DNA of 64,000 nucleotides, taken from the NCBI GenBank assembly GCA_033807775.1, contig CM066321.1, positions 254,560,422-254,624,421 of the forward strand, in the 5' to 3' direction. The notes beneath the pieces are model-generated. The model was not told the DNA's origin and searched no databases. It was given only the letters and a program-made list of their open reading frames with translations. Of the stretch, positions 46,110-55,653 are shown piece by piece. The position numbers were made by a program, and so were the translations under genes. The stretch is from Saussurea involucrata. Lineage: Eukaryota; Streptophyta; Magnoliopsida; Asterales; Asteraceae. Positions within the stretch are counted from its first letter, which is position 1. Every line of letters begins with the position of its first letter.

Positions 46110-47480
46110 TGAATATATGGTAGGAATGTGACGACGTGTTTATATATAATGTATGATATATTGAGGTGTATATTATATTTATTTATATGAGCATTACACT
46201 ACACGAGAGCACGTTGGTCGGGCTTAGGACCGGTGGAGTTTTGGCTGTACGGAGGGACAGCGGTGTTGGCTGTAATTTTAGTACAGTGGAGTAAATTGAT
46301 TAGTTGGCTCGCAACCAACTAATTTGGCCATGGGAATGAGGAGTTGTACACAATGCACGAGTCTTATTTGGTATTTAAATATTTGTTGTATATTTGTGTT
46401 TTACAAAAGGTTTACTAAACTGACAGGGATTATGTCACTAGACCGTTTGGTCTAACCCTCATTTTCTTTTTTACAAAAATATGTATTCCAGGTCGAGGAA
46501 CTTTTAATAGCTAAGGGAAGGACAAAGTGTAGATGCGGTTGATAGCTGACGAAGATTAGGAAATACTTATGTTTTGTATTGTATAATTTTGAGACTATGG
46601 GACCGTACGTGAATTATTATGTATCTTTTGTTATGAATGTAACGAAGTTATGCAATATATGTTATTTGTTGTATGTTTGGGAAACCGGGTCGTTACATTC
46701 TAGCTACGAATTTTTCAGCAGGTGGTAGTGAGATGTCGAGGCCTGATAGATCAGCGTTTGGACCGAGTACAACTTTAGGAGAAAAGTCAACACCAGTCTC
46801 ATTTCAAATAACAGGGCCTGAAGATGGTGGAGCCTTCTTCTTTGGAGCACTTCGTTTTTGTTGGATGGCTGGAGGAAGAGGCAAATCAACCACTGATGAG
46901 ACTTGGTCGATTAGCTTGTTGATAGCACTTTCAACAACGGGCATAAAGCTTGATCGGGATCGCTCAATTGCAACCTGAATTTCCATCCATTTAGCTAGCC
47001 CAAGTTTCTCCAATGCTGAGAGATAACAAGTTCTCGATACACCGTTCTCCCTGATCATTGTAACATCAATCAGTGAGACTCCCCTGACAGTTCTCCCCTT
47101 CAGGTTTACATGTTTGATTCTTGTTGGTAAACACCTGAAGTGGACTTTTTTTTACACCAGGACAGGGTGGAGTCGCTGACTTGAACCTTCTTTTCTTTCT
47201 TCTCACCAACCTCTTTTAGCAGTTATTGTTGGACTCTGAGGGGAAGTTTCTTCAGCTGAGGATCCTTTACTGAACGTTGGGCAAGCTCAATAGCAAAGGC
47301 TTTATCGTTGAGCTCAGTCTTCTGTTGTTCAGCGAGGATCTTCTCGGCCTTGATACTTTCAGTCATTTCCTCAGGAGTCAAACATTTGAGGTGGTGAGGG
47401 ACGAGTCGCCGACTTTCCAGCTTTTGGATCATAGCTGCTTTCCTTCTGAGTTCATCTTTATCTGACCGCTGATCCGTATA

Positions 47481-47680
47481 AAAAATAAAACCATAATGAC
47501 CAGGGCTGTAATTATTTTGTTTGAAGGACCCAATCCAAAATTGAACATAACCACATGGACGAAATTTGTAATTTACTCTTAAAATAATAAACATAAACTT
47601 AAATCATTCGTCATCGACACTCGTATCTATTCTCCAGGAGACATTTTCTCGCGCATGGTTAGTTATAACAATGATCATCT
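47481..47680. other. Unassigned AT-rich sequence left of the MITE
   Basis: About 200 bp with no recognisable retroelement motif or gene. It may be host intergenic or gene-flanking DNA. Confidence 0.35.
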
Positions 47681-47688
47681 TCTCTGAC

Positions 47689-48364
47689 TAGGGGTGAGCA
47701 AAACCCGACCGTACCAAAAAAAACCCAAAAAACCGAACCGCAAAAACCTCGAACAACCCGACCCTAACCACCCAATCGTACCCGATATTCGAAATCCGAC
47801 ATTTAGGTTGGGTATATAGGTTCGAGTAGAGTCTTACTCTCCGTCACCCGATCTGACACGAAACCAAAATTAGAGTAACTAAATATAAATACTAATATTT
47901 TTATTATTTTTCCTAGAAACTAAGAAGACCTAAATCCTAATTTCATAATTCCTATATTTTAATTGTTTTTGCTGCATAGCAGCCATACCCACACATGCCA
48001 CAACATGAAGAAAAAAAAGATAGGAAATTTTTCAGTTCTACGAAGTCATGCACAATAGCCATACTCACATAATTACACAGCACCCTAGCGTCCTAGCACA
48101 CTAACAATAATATATTAACAAATATGGGTATCAAACATGTGAATTCATTTCGTTCACTACACAAGTACACAAGACTAAAACAAAAAAAGGTGGCATTTAA
48201 GCGATCGCAAACCGATTTCCCCCGAAACCCGATTAGGCCCGACACCGACACTGGAATCACCCGATTACAATATTCGAGGCCTTGATACCCTACCCGAAAC
48301 CCGATCGGGTTTTACATTTTTCACCCGATCCGCCCCGCCCCGACCTAACCCGTGCTGACCCCTA
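47689..48364. mobile_element. hAT-like non-autonomous DNA transposon (MITE)
   Basis: 676 bp with terminal inverted repeats TAGGGGTGAGCA and, inverted at the right end, TAGGGGTCAGCA (11 of 12 matching). Flanking 8-mers TCTCTGAC (47681-47688) and TCTCCGGC (48365-48372) match at 6 of 8, differing only by transitions, as for a decayed hAT target duplication. Many ACCCGA/CCCGAC words near both ends fit subterminal transposase sites. No coding capacity. Confidence 0.75.
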
Positions 48365-48372
48365 TCTCCGGC

Positions 48373-49089
48373 CATCCTCCGATCATCTTTTCCAGCTAAC
48401 AAGAACAGAGAGATCTCTCAGACACAAAAAAAAAATCAACAGTCCATACCTATTTTTAAAGGATAAAATCAACAACAAAAAACTCATTTGTGAAGACAAG
48501 CATTATTCCAAATCCGTTTTTTTAAGAACAATTCAACAACACAACCGATTTTTTCCATTTTTCATCATTAATGTTTTCATCATCAGTGTTTTTCATCTTT
48601 CTCAACCAAAAAAAACCATATTTAAATCAAGAAATATTAGATCAAATTCGTCAATGAGAATAAGAAATTCATCATCAAGAGTGCAACATCAAGAATCCTA
48701 AATCTAAATCAAAAGACCTAAAATTCATTTCATATCAAAAGAAGCATAACAAAAACCCTAATATACAAAACCTATGATTTCGCGCCAAGGATTTACCATA
48801 AAGAAACGATGTGAACCTTTGAATGTTTCCTCCGATATTGGCAGTTTTATTGGTGCGGAATTAAACGGAGAGAACTTCGAGAATCTGCTCAATATTTATA
48901 AAGAGAACATCGAGTTGCATTTTAATTTAATAGGAGTTTTAAATTCATAATATGATAAACATAGAGAACTGGAGTCTTAATAGTTTCCTTTTTAGAGTTT
49001 TGGTTTACCTTACTTGAACTCATGAACTTCTATGAAATAAAATTAGATTATTGAGTATATTCATATGTTTTTATTGGTTTACATAAAAC
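48373..49089. other. Unassigned sequence between MITE and element F
   Basis: About 700 bp, AT-rich. No convincing gene, repeat or RNA. The open frame at 48282-48701 spans the MITE end and has low-complexity character. Confidence 0.35.
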
Positions 49090-49796
49090 TGTTAGATCTG
49101 AAGTTTTGTCAATAAACCAAGTGTTGAAGATCTGATAAGAAGACTCAGATGTTCTGAGTAGAGAAGTCAGAGGTCTGACTGTGAAAGCTCAGAAGTCTGG
49201 GAAGAGAAGTCAGATGTCTGAGTTAAGGAGTCAGAAGATCTGAGAAGCGTTATCAGAAGAATGTTCAGAAGTTCTGAACTACCTGTTCAGAACTTATGAC
49301 GAGATACTTTACTTAGTATTTTATAAACTAATTAGGACACGTGTTATGTTCTTATTAGTCTTTCTTATTTGTACTGTAGCTTTAAGATGTCCGTTGCAGT
49401 ATAAATAGTAGTTAGCTCTACGTTGCTAACTGATTGATTTTTCCCGTATAACTTTGTATTCATTCTTTGTAATCTTTAAAATTCTCTCTCTCTTAGATCT
49501 GTAATTCTGTTCATCATTGAATACAATTGGGCTTGATCATACAAATTCTCAATTACTGCTTTCTACATTGATTGTAAGATAAGATCCTGAACTTTCAAAA
49601 ACAATCTAATTAGTTCGGTTTAACCTGTTCTTGTGAACAAGGCTATGTTTGGGAGATTGTCTTTGTGGGTGGTGCACCTAGTAACAAGTCAATTGGTCTC
49701 ATTATCTCGGTTGTGTTCTTGGTGGTTCGACCAGTAGAGAAGCAATCTGGAGGTTTTCAATTGTGTGTGTTAAGTCTCGACTTTTCATACATATCA
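49090..49796 (+). repeat. 5' LTR of copia element F
   Basis: About 707 bp from TGTTAGATCTGAAG to ACATATCA, with TATAAATAG at 49400-49408 and a decayed PBS downstream. Five TCAGA..TCTGA palindromes sit in 49144-49278, including the perfect TTCAGAAGTTCTGAA (49264-49278). Only 57 bp of internal sequence remain before element C. Confidence 0.72.
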
Positions 49797-49800
49797 ACTT

Positions 49801-49812
49801 TGATATTAGAGT
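49801..49812 (+). promoter_or_regulatory. Decayed PBS of element F
   Basis: TGATATTAGAGT differs from the canonical TGGTATCAGAGC at three sites, all G-to-A or C-to-T changes, as expected from cytosine deamination in methylated DNA. Confidence 0.6.
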
Positions 49813-49853
49813 TGCGTTAGAATATCCTTGAAGACTTGAGCATTCAAGAAAGC

Positions 49854-50132
49854 TGTGATTTCCAGATTCGTGCAACGTATAGAAGAAATCAATAGATAAG
49901 AAACAGTTTGTATGATTTCAACTGGTCATCGAATTCACTTTCAATATTGAGGGAGTTTACAATACGATTCAGGAAAGTGTAAATACACAACTAGCTTAAT
50001 TCAAAGCTAAACAAAACATTATATACTATGGGCCGGTGGAAATAAGCCCACGGCCCGTTCACAAATAAGGCTCAAATTAAGGAATAACAAATCAGCCCTT
50101 GAACTTCTATTCAACACAATTTGACCCTAACA
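49854..50132 (-). repeat. 3' LTR of element C
   Basis: 279 bp on the minus strand, TGTTAGGGTC... ending CTGGAAATCACA, comparable with the CTGGGAACCAACA end of the A/B LTR. A TATATAAT-like box lies near 50017-50025. Confidence 0.7.
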
Positions 50133-53100
50133 ATCTCCCCCTTTGAATTGAAGTTCGAGTTCGCGCCAGTTCTCGACATATCTTTTTCGGAGCGCAAAAT
50201 GGAACTCGAATATTCGGATGGCTCGGCGGTAGTCGTTGAGTTCTTCAATCACTTCTAAAACTTCCCATGCGGTTGTCTCATTCGAGTTGGGAACATACGA
50301 ATACCTTTTATTTTCAGACTCATGAGTGATGATGTTGCAAAGAGCATCTTTGACTTTGAGGAGCGTACCGTCGCAGAATCTGTCGACCTGACTGAAGCGA
50401 AGAAATCTCTTTTCTTTCTGATCGTTGATGTAGACTATCCCAAATTCCGGTTCTAGAAGCAGTTCGTTCTAGGGATACATCTTCAGTTCAGGCGCTTTCA
50501 GATTCGGTTTCAGTAGGTTTACCTTCTTTGCTCTGTTCTCGATTACCAGTTGAAAGTCGGAGAGATAGGACATCATAATTGTCTGAATTAGGAATCGACG
50601 AACAGCTTCGAGCGCTTTGGTTACATACAACGGTCTGATGGTTCTGGTTCAGAGGTCTTTCAGTATAGCATAGAAGTCGAACGGTCGGAGGTGCTTGAAG
50701 TCGGCTTCGAAAAATCTCCATTCATTACCGTCTTCGCGTCGGACGGTGAATACAGGATACATGACTTTAAGGATTCGGCCGGTTTGAACATTAAACACTT
50801 TTGTGATCTTGTGCTTCGTTCGGACTTGGCTAACTGGCACACACCACTTCATTGCGTTTAAGTACTGGCGTTGGTATTTCGGGTCAGAACTGGAAATACC
50901 AAGGCAAAAGGAAGGGTCGATAGTGCATAACATGTGAACGTACAACTTTTTCAGTGATTCCTCCAGGTAAGGAATAAGTATCGTGATCTTCTCCCATCGG
51001 ATTTGTTGCTGTTGAGGAGGAGGAAGATCAGAAGCTGTTGGTTGTTGAGGAGATGTCGGATTTGTAGCAGTTGAAGTTTTGGGTATCGTAGAAGTTTCGA
51101 TGGCTTGAGCAGAGTGAACGGGTGTACCATAAAGGTTTTGCAGCAGAAACTGGTCGTAGTCAACATTGTCGTCTTCATCAGTAGGGAAGATCAAGTTTAC
51201 CTGGAGATTTATAGCACTGGCGGCTTTTTCGTACCATGCATTTTCGGTCTCCGGGTAGATCTCGCAGTCTGGATCAATCAAATCAAGTATGGGCCTATCT
51301 GATGCATCTTGTGTGACCAATTCCTGTGTTATTCCCTCAGGCTTTTCAACCGTCGGGTCTTCGTCATCGGAGATGTCCATATCAATGACCATCTCGGCTA
51401 AGCTCAACTAGGTTTCAGGTACGCCTTCGGTTGCAGTTGCCACAGTTGACGGTTCCGGTTGAACCAAGGTAGTTTCAGAGAGGATCTTGGCGGTCTCAGC
51501 TAGTCGTAGTCTTTTATTCTCCCCCTCACGGTGATCAGGATCATCCTGATCATCGTGTCTTCGCTTTAGACCGCCGGCTTGACTCTTGCAAGTTTCTTCC
51601 ATAGAGGCGACTCTCTCGGTCAAGGTGGTTAGGGCTTGCTGAACATCCTTGAGAGTCGTGTCAAGCTTATTGAGTCTGGTGGTTATGGACGACGAAGGAG
51701 CAGTGACCTGTGATCGTAGAATGGAGATCAGGTCTGCTTCGGTTGAGGCATTTGTGTCGGTGTGTTGGAGCAGCTGGGCCAGGAGCATAGTCTTCAAGGT
51801 GTCCACCAAATAAGTTGGCTGAACAGGCGTCGGTGGAGGTGTTGGTGCGGTTTCAGCTTCGACTACTTTCTCCTTACCTTTGACCAAGCTTTTGAGTTTG
51901 TCGAGCTCAGCGGTTAATCGTTGTTCCATTGCCTCGCGGACAGTCTTAAGGGAACTGTCCAGAGATCCCTGTGACACAAAGTCGGGTAAAATAACTCCGG
52001 GGTCACTTAGAGCACCCGTTGAGGCATCTACCTTAGAGGCAGAGCCACCTACGTTCACGGTTGGCGAAGGTGTGTTCGTGGTAGGATTTCCTTCCGATCC
52101 TCGGATTCTGCTGAAAGGCGTAGATCCTACGGAAGTTCCGATCGGGTCACGAAAAGCACCGATGTTCGTTGTCTCATCTTGTGTCTTAGTCGAAGAAATA
52201 ACATTTGCAAATGGCTCTAGATTCAAGAGTGCGTTCAAAGAAGTCGAGACCGGGGGCTGCTGGTCTCTTGTTTCAATACCAGTACTCTCCGATTAAGAGA
52301 CCGGTAGAAGTTGTGCTATATCCCCGTGCAAAAATGAAACGTCCATCATTTGAGAGACAGATGAGTGGCTTGGGAGGTTGTGCACTTACGCCGCTAGGTC
52401 CACGGCGACTTCTTCAATACCCCGTCCCAACGGATGAGACGGGATAGCAGATGTGGCGACCTGGATGACACTGGTTTGGGGTCGCTCAGAAGCCTCTGTA
52501 TTTTTTCGGCTTAATTTCTCTTGGTTCGCTTTCGACCTCAATTCCCTCTGTCTTACATGTTCTAACTCTTCAACTAATACTCCCTCCTCTCTCCTTATGT
52601 CTCCCGTTTCAGGCTGGGTAGTAGGGATTAGAGGGGTTGTGGGTGTGTCAGATGGGATTCCTTCCGATACGGGTAGGTATTAAGGATGCGCGTATGGAAT
52701 GATCCGTATCAGAGTCGGTGGAGTCTGATGCTACATCCTCCACCTGTCTGGAAGGTGAAGGGGGTCCGAGATGTATGCTTCCGTGTCACGGTGGAGCATT
52801 GGGCGTTCGGTTTCAGTGACGACCTGGACCTCGTGTAGTCTAGTCGACGGTCCTGCTTCGGTCATGGTACGGGTGATGGGAATTGGTTGTTGGCTCGGTC
52901 CGTCTTGGGTAGTACTGGCTCGCGGATCCAATGCACCGCCCACGCCTGTTCCCCTCCCACGTACCCTCAACACACCCCGCCCGGGAGCCCCTGCTGCCCG
53001 GGCCCTTCCTCCTCTTGTCCTAGGACCCTCACGTCCCTCGGTTCTATGTCCCTAGGAAGGTCCCTCCGGCGCTGGCTGGACCATGGGATTCCCTAACTCT

Positions 53101-53986
53101 CACCTATATTCTATCACACTTGGTGCATTGGGGTCCGTGTGTGCCAGTAATTGTTCAGGTATAGGCATGGCTGGGGTATCCGGTGGGTTGCGAATCACCA
53201 AGTATTGCAAATTGTGATGAGGACATACCGGATGGTCGATCCGTCGTGGGATCAGTGGGTTCGCATCCATGTGTTGGCGGATGGCCAGAGCAAAGAAACG
53301 TGGAAACGGCAGGAACTTCTTCTTGAAGCCGCCAGCCTGTCGGATTGCTTGCACCAGTTCACGCCAGATGATAGCTAAGTAGTCTATGTGTCGGTTGTAG
53401 CACACAACGTGAAACAGGCGCAGGAAATCGATGGTGCATTGATCGATTCCCTTCCATCTGGAAGACAAGCATCTATTCAAGATTGTGAATAGTGTATACT
53501 AGATGGGCGCGATGTATTTCCTGTTGAATCCGGACGGGCGGTCGAGGTCGTGATGATAACTAAGCGCACGAACTTCAGCACAGAGTGTGACGTCATCGAT
53601 GGCGGGTGCGTACGCGGCATGGCCTCCGGGAGTGATAAGAGTCGTCGGAAGGACTTCGGTGTGAGTGTGAATTGGTAGTTGTCGATGCTGGCGGTGATGG
53701 TCTGGATGTTGTTGATGGTGACAACTCTAGTGGTGTGCCAAACCTGGTGAACGTAGATTAATGGCACATCAATTGTGGCAGTGAGTGCTCGGCGAAGTGG
53801 GTGGCCAAGCATGATATCAACGACCACGCGATGTGTAGGCCGGAACTCGGCGGCGTCAAGATGGTGGTTGTTCGGGTTGATCTCGATGCCATGGTCCTCG
53901 GGAACCAAGGCTTCGTTCGCCGCGTCGTCTATAATCTCCTCCGGTGGAGGAACGTTCTGCTGTGGTTGCTCTTGTTGATCCACCAT
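50127..53986 (-). pseudogene. aORF of element C (several stops, one frameshift)
   Basis: ATG at 53986 opens a domain with P-L-R-R-A-L-T-A..P-L-I-Y-V-H-Q-V-W-H-T, the counterpart of L-T-A..Y-V-Q-Q-W-W-T in A/B, so the N-terminal domains are probably homologous. A frameshift near 53480 follows. The next frame, to the end, has stops at 53102-53100, 52733-52731, 51410-51408, 50651-50649 and 50471-50469, with more possible between 53099 and 52239. Parts seen are F-P-R-F-F-A-L-A-I, a Ser/Thr/Pro-rich linker, a helical stretch (about 51950-51600) with the basic cluster L-K-R-R-H-D, and a C-terminal domain with F-F-E-A-D-F-K-H-L-R-P-F-D-F-Y. The stop codon TAG is supplied by the LTR. Function unknown. 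Confidence 0.65.
50133..50142 (-). promoter_or_regulatory. Polypurine tract of C, overlapping the aORF
   Basis: AGGGGGAGAT next to TGTTAG of the LTR. The aORF frame reads through it as Lys-Gly-Gly-Asp-Cys and stops on TAG formed by LTR bases 50129-50127. Confidence 0.8.
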
Positions 53987-53995
53987 TTATAATAC

Positions 53996-54791
53996 CTGTA
54001 AAGCACAATGTTAGACCATGAACGGGATAAAATCATCTTCAATGCGTACCTTGGCATTTTAATGGCTCAATCAACGGATGATTGAGGACTGGCAGTAGGT
54101 GCAGGACATTGGGACTACCAATGTGTGAACAAGGCAAGGTATTGGACCCGAGCAGTGTCCGGATAAATAGGGTATCTGGACAAGCAAAACTTACCGGATG
54201 AAACAGGGGTTACCGGGTAAACATAGGTTACCGGGTAAACATAGGTTACCGGGTATAGAAGACTTACCGGATTGGAAAGGTTACCGGGTGAACTAGGTTT
54301 CCGATTAAGTGTAGGTTACCGGATAATGTATGGTTACCGGATGAATGAATCTTACCGGGTAAACATGATGGTTACCGGACAAGGATCTTACCGGATAGTC
54401 GAACTTACCGGATACCAGGTATCCGGACGACTTAGGTTACCGGGGATCTATGTGTCCAGGTGTGATGAACGTGTCCGGGTAACTTGCTAGTTACCGGGTA
54501 ACATGAATGTTACCGGGTAAAATAGGGTTACCGGACGAGGGACTGTGGGACTCAAATCGATCCAAATACCACACCAAAAATGAATCTACACGGTTCACAA
54601 TATTCTAACAGTTAAAATACACCACAACCAACTATGATTACGAGTATAGAGTCCTAAATTGCCTTGAACATGAACCGACCCAAAAATGGGGTTTGAGAAA
54701 CCCTCGGTCGATCCCAAAAATGACTCAACTCATCGGTGAAAAAGTCAAACAGAGGTCACAATGTTATCGAGAGTAGATGTAGGACACATAC
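53996..54791 (-). other. Putative 5' UTR intron of the C aORF
   Basis: On the minus strand CAGAG/GTATGTG (donor at 54791) and TGTGCTTTACAG/GT (acceptor at 53996) bound 796 nt lying between a TATA box and the aORF ATG. The interior holds the CCGG cluster. Splice sites are judged by eye only. Confidence 0.4.
54153..54540 (-). repeat. CCGG palindrome cluster of element C
   Basis: About 20 copies of (T)TACCGG(G/A)TAA-type words spaced roughly 15-25 bp apart, several forming TTACCGGGTAA. A second smaller group lies at 54955-55045. The spacer sequence differs, so it is a dispersed word, not a simple satellite. Confidence 0.88.
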
Positions 54792-54926
54792 CTCTGTTTT
54801 CGAGACGATTGGTGCACTGGAGTGAGGGATTTGTGAGTTACCGAATGCGAGAGAGATATGAGGGGTTTTGGAGCGGGTTTTCGTGAGTGTTTCTGGGTAA
54901 GATGAATAGTAGGGTGATCGGATTGG

Positions 54927-54937
54927 CTTATATATAG
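54927..54937 (-). promoter_or_regulatory. Candidate TATA box for the C aORF
   Basis: CTATATATAAG on the minus strand, followed by leader-like sequence with CATATCTCTCTCGC and then the putative intron donor. It lies well downstream of pol. Confidence 0.45.
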
Positions 54938-55085
54938 GGTCATTTACGCGGTAACATGTTGGAGCCCGGTCACTTACACGGTTCGGTAAGTGTACCCGGT
55001 AACATAAGGTTACCTGGTCACTTACCGGGTAACTGACCGGGTAGACTCAAATTTCAAGAAATTGACCTTTATCTTTGAAAACTAT

Positions 55086-55395
55086 TTTCCCTGCTCCCCC
55101 TCAACCTTCGCGGAGAATTTCCCTGCTCCCCGAACATGAGACAGGTTTGGAAGTCGTCATCACAAAAAAACTTGTGTACTTGTAAGAAAAAAAATGTGAC
55201 GCTCCCCCTCAAATGATGAACACAACGAATTTGCTCCCCCTCATAATGTGCACGGAGAGTGATGTGAAGTGCACGCGGGAATGTCGACACACACAAAAAA
55301 AACTTTCCTGGCAGTTTAAAAAATTATGTGTGACACTCCCCCTCAATAATAGAATAACATACCTGATAGCTGGTCATGCTCCCCCTGAACACATG
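55086..55395 (-). promoter_or_regulatory. Multiple polypurine tracts of element C
   Basis: Six GGGGGAGC/GGGGAGC-like tracts on the minus strand (near 55094, 55124, 55203, 55232, 55336 and 55380) between pol and the CCGG cluster. Repeated PPT-like tracts are a reported Sirevirus feature. The functional one for this copy should be that at 50133-50142. Confidence 0.7.
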
Positions 55396-55653
55396 AACAC
55401 TTGTGAAAGCACATATATATTCAAATAAACTAGACGACAGTATTAAATAAAAGAAACACACATGGAAAGAAAGCAAGCAAACGAAATCTACCTAATAAGT
55501 ACAGAGACTCAATCTAATTGTACAACTGATACAAGTAGAATACAAGTGCTAGAAAGTGTATGTTCAATCATCAGGAGTGGGAACAACTGATGATGAGAAG
55601 ACAGTTTCTCGTAGATGTATGGAACTTGTATCGGGCACACAATTAGATCAAGT
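55396..55653 (-). other. Non-coding sequence after pol of C
   Basis: About 260 bp between pol stop and the purine tracts. Nothing recognised. Confidence 0.5.

Larger units (their letters stand above)
45089..46697. mobile_element. Insertion J (probable solo LTR), target duplication TTCTAG
   Basis: 1.6 kb flanked by TTCTAG at 45083-45088 and 46698-46703. Excising it with one copy restores a continuous aORF frame in H. On the minus strand it begins TGTAACGACCCGG, a start often seen in plant gypsy-type LTRs, and ends near TTTAACGAAA. No coding sequence is present. It contains a TG microsatellite, a TA microsatellite and a cluster of CCGG words. Strand and superfamily are uncertain. Confidence 0.6.
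43271..47480 (-). mobile_element. Truncated copia element H (3' LTR and aORF end), minus strand
   Basis: Reading leftward are aORF remains, about 350 bp of non-coding sequence, PPT (44211-44202) and a 931-bp 3' LTR. Gag and pol are missing, since by about 47480 recognisable element sequence ends. The element contains two later insertions, an LTR at 44621-44914 and J at 45089-46697. The break at 47480 is approximate. Confidence 0.72.
44555..47480 (-). pseudogene. aORF C-terminal remains of element H
   Basis: On the minus strand, 47480-47223 encodes a Lys/Glu-rich helix (T-P-E-E-M-T-E-S-I-K-A-E-K). After broken frames comes L-E-K-L-G-L-A-K-W-M-E-I-Q-V-A-I-E (about 47015-46960), a TGA at 46806-46804, then P-P-A-E-K-F-V-A-R. 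Removing insertion J makes this run on in frame into S-L-T-N-L and Y-G-I-F-F-L-D-Y-T-G-R-K. After the small LTR comes G-F-L-R-T-F-I-K-P and a basic end with TAG at 44557-44555. It resembles the C-terminal parts of Sirevirus aORFs. Function unknown. Confidence 0.55.

Noticed and set aside
52453..53096. Plus-strand frames near 52.4-53.1 kb
   Set aside because: Antisense to the decayed C aORF. Open only because of its GC-rich Pro/Ser/Thr composition.
54153..54540. Regularly spaced palindromes resembling a CRISPR array
   Set aside because: Plant nuclear retroelement context, repeats only about 10 bp, irregular spacers and no cas genes.
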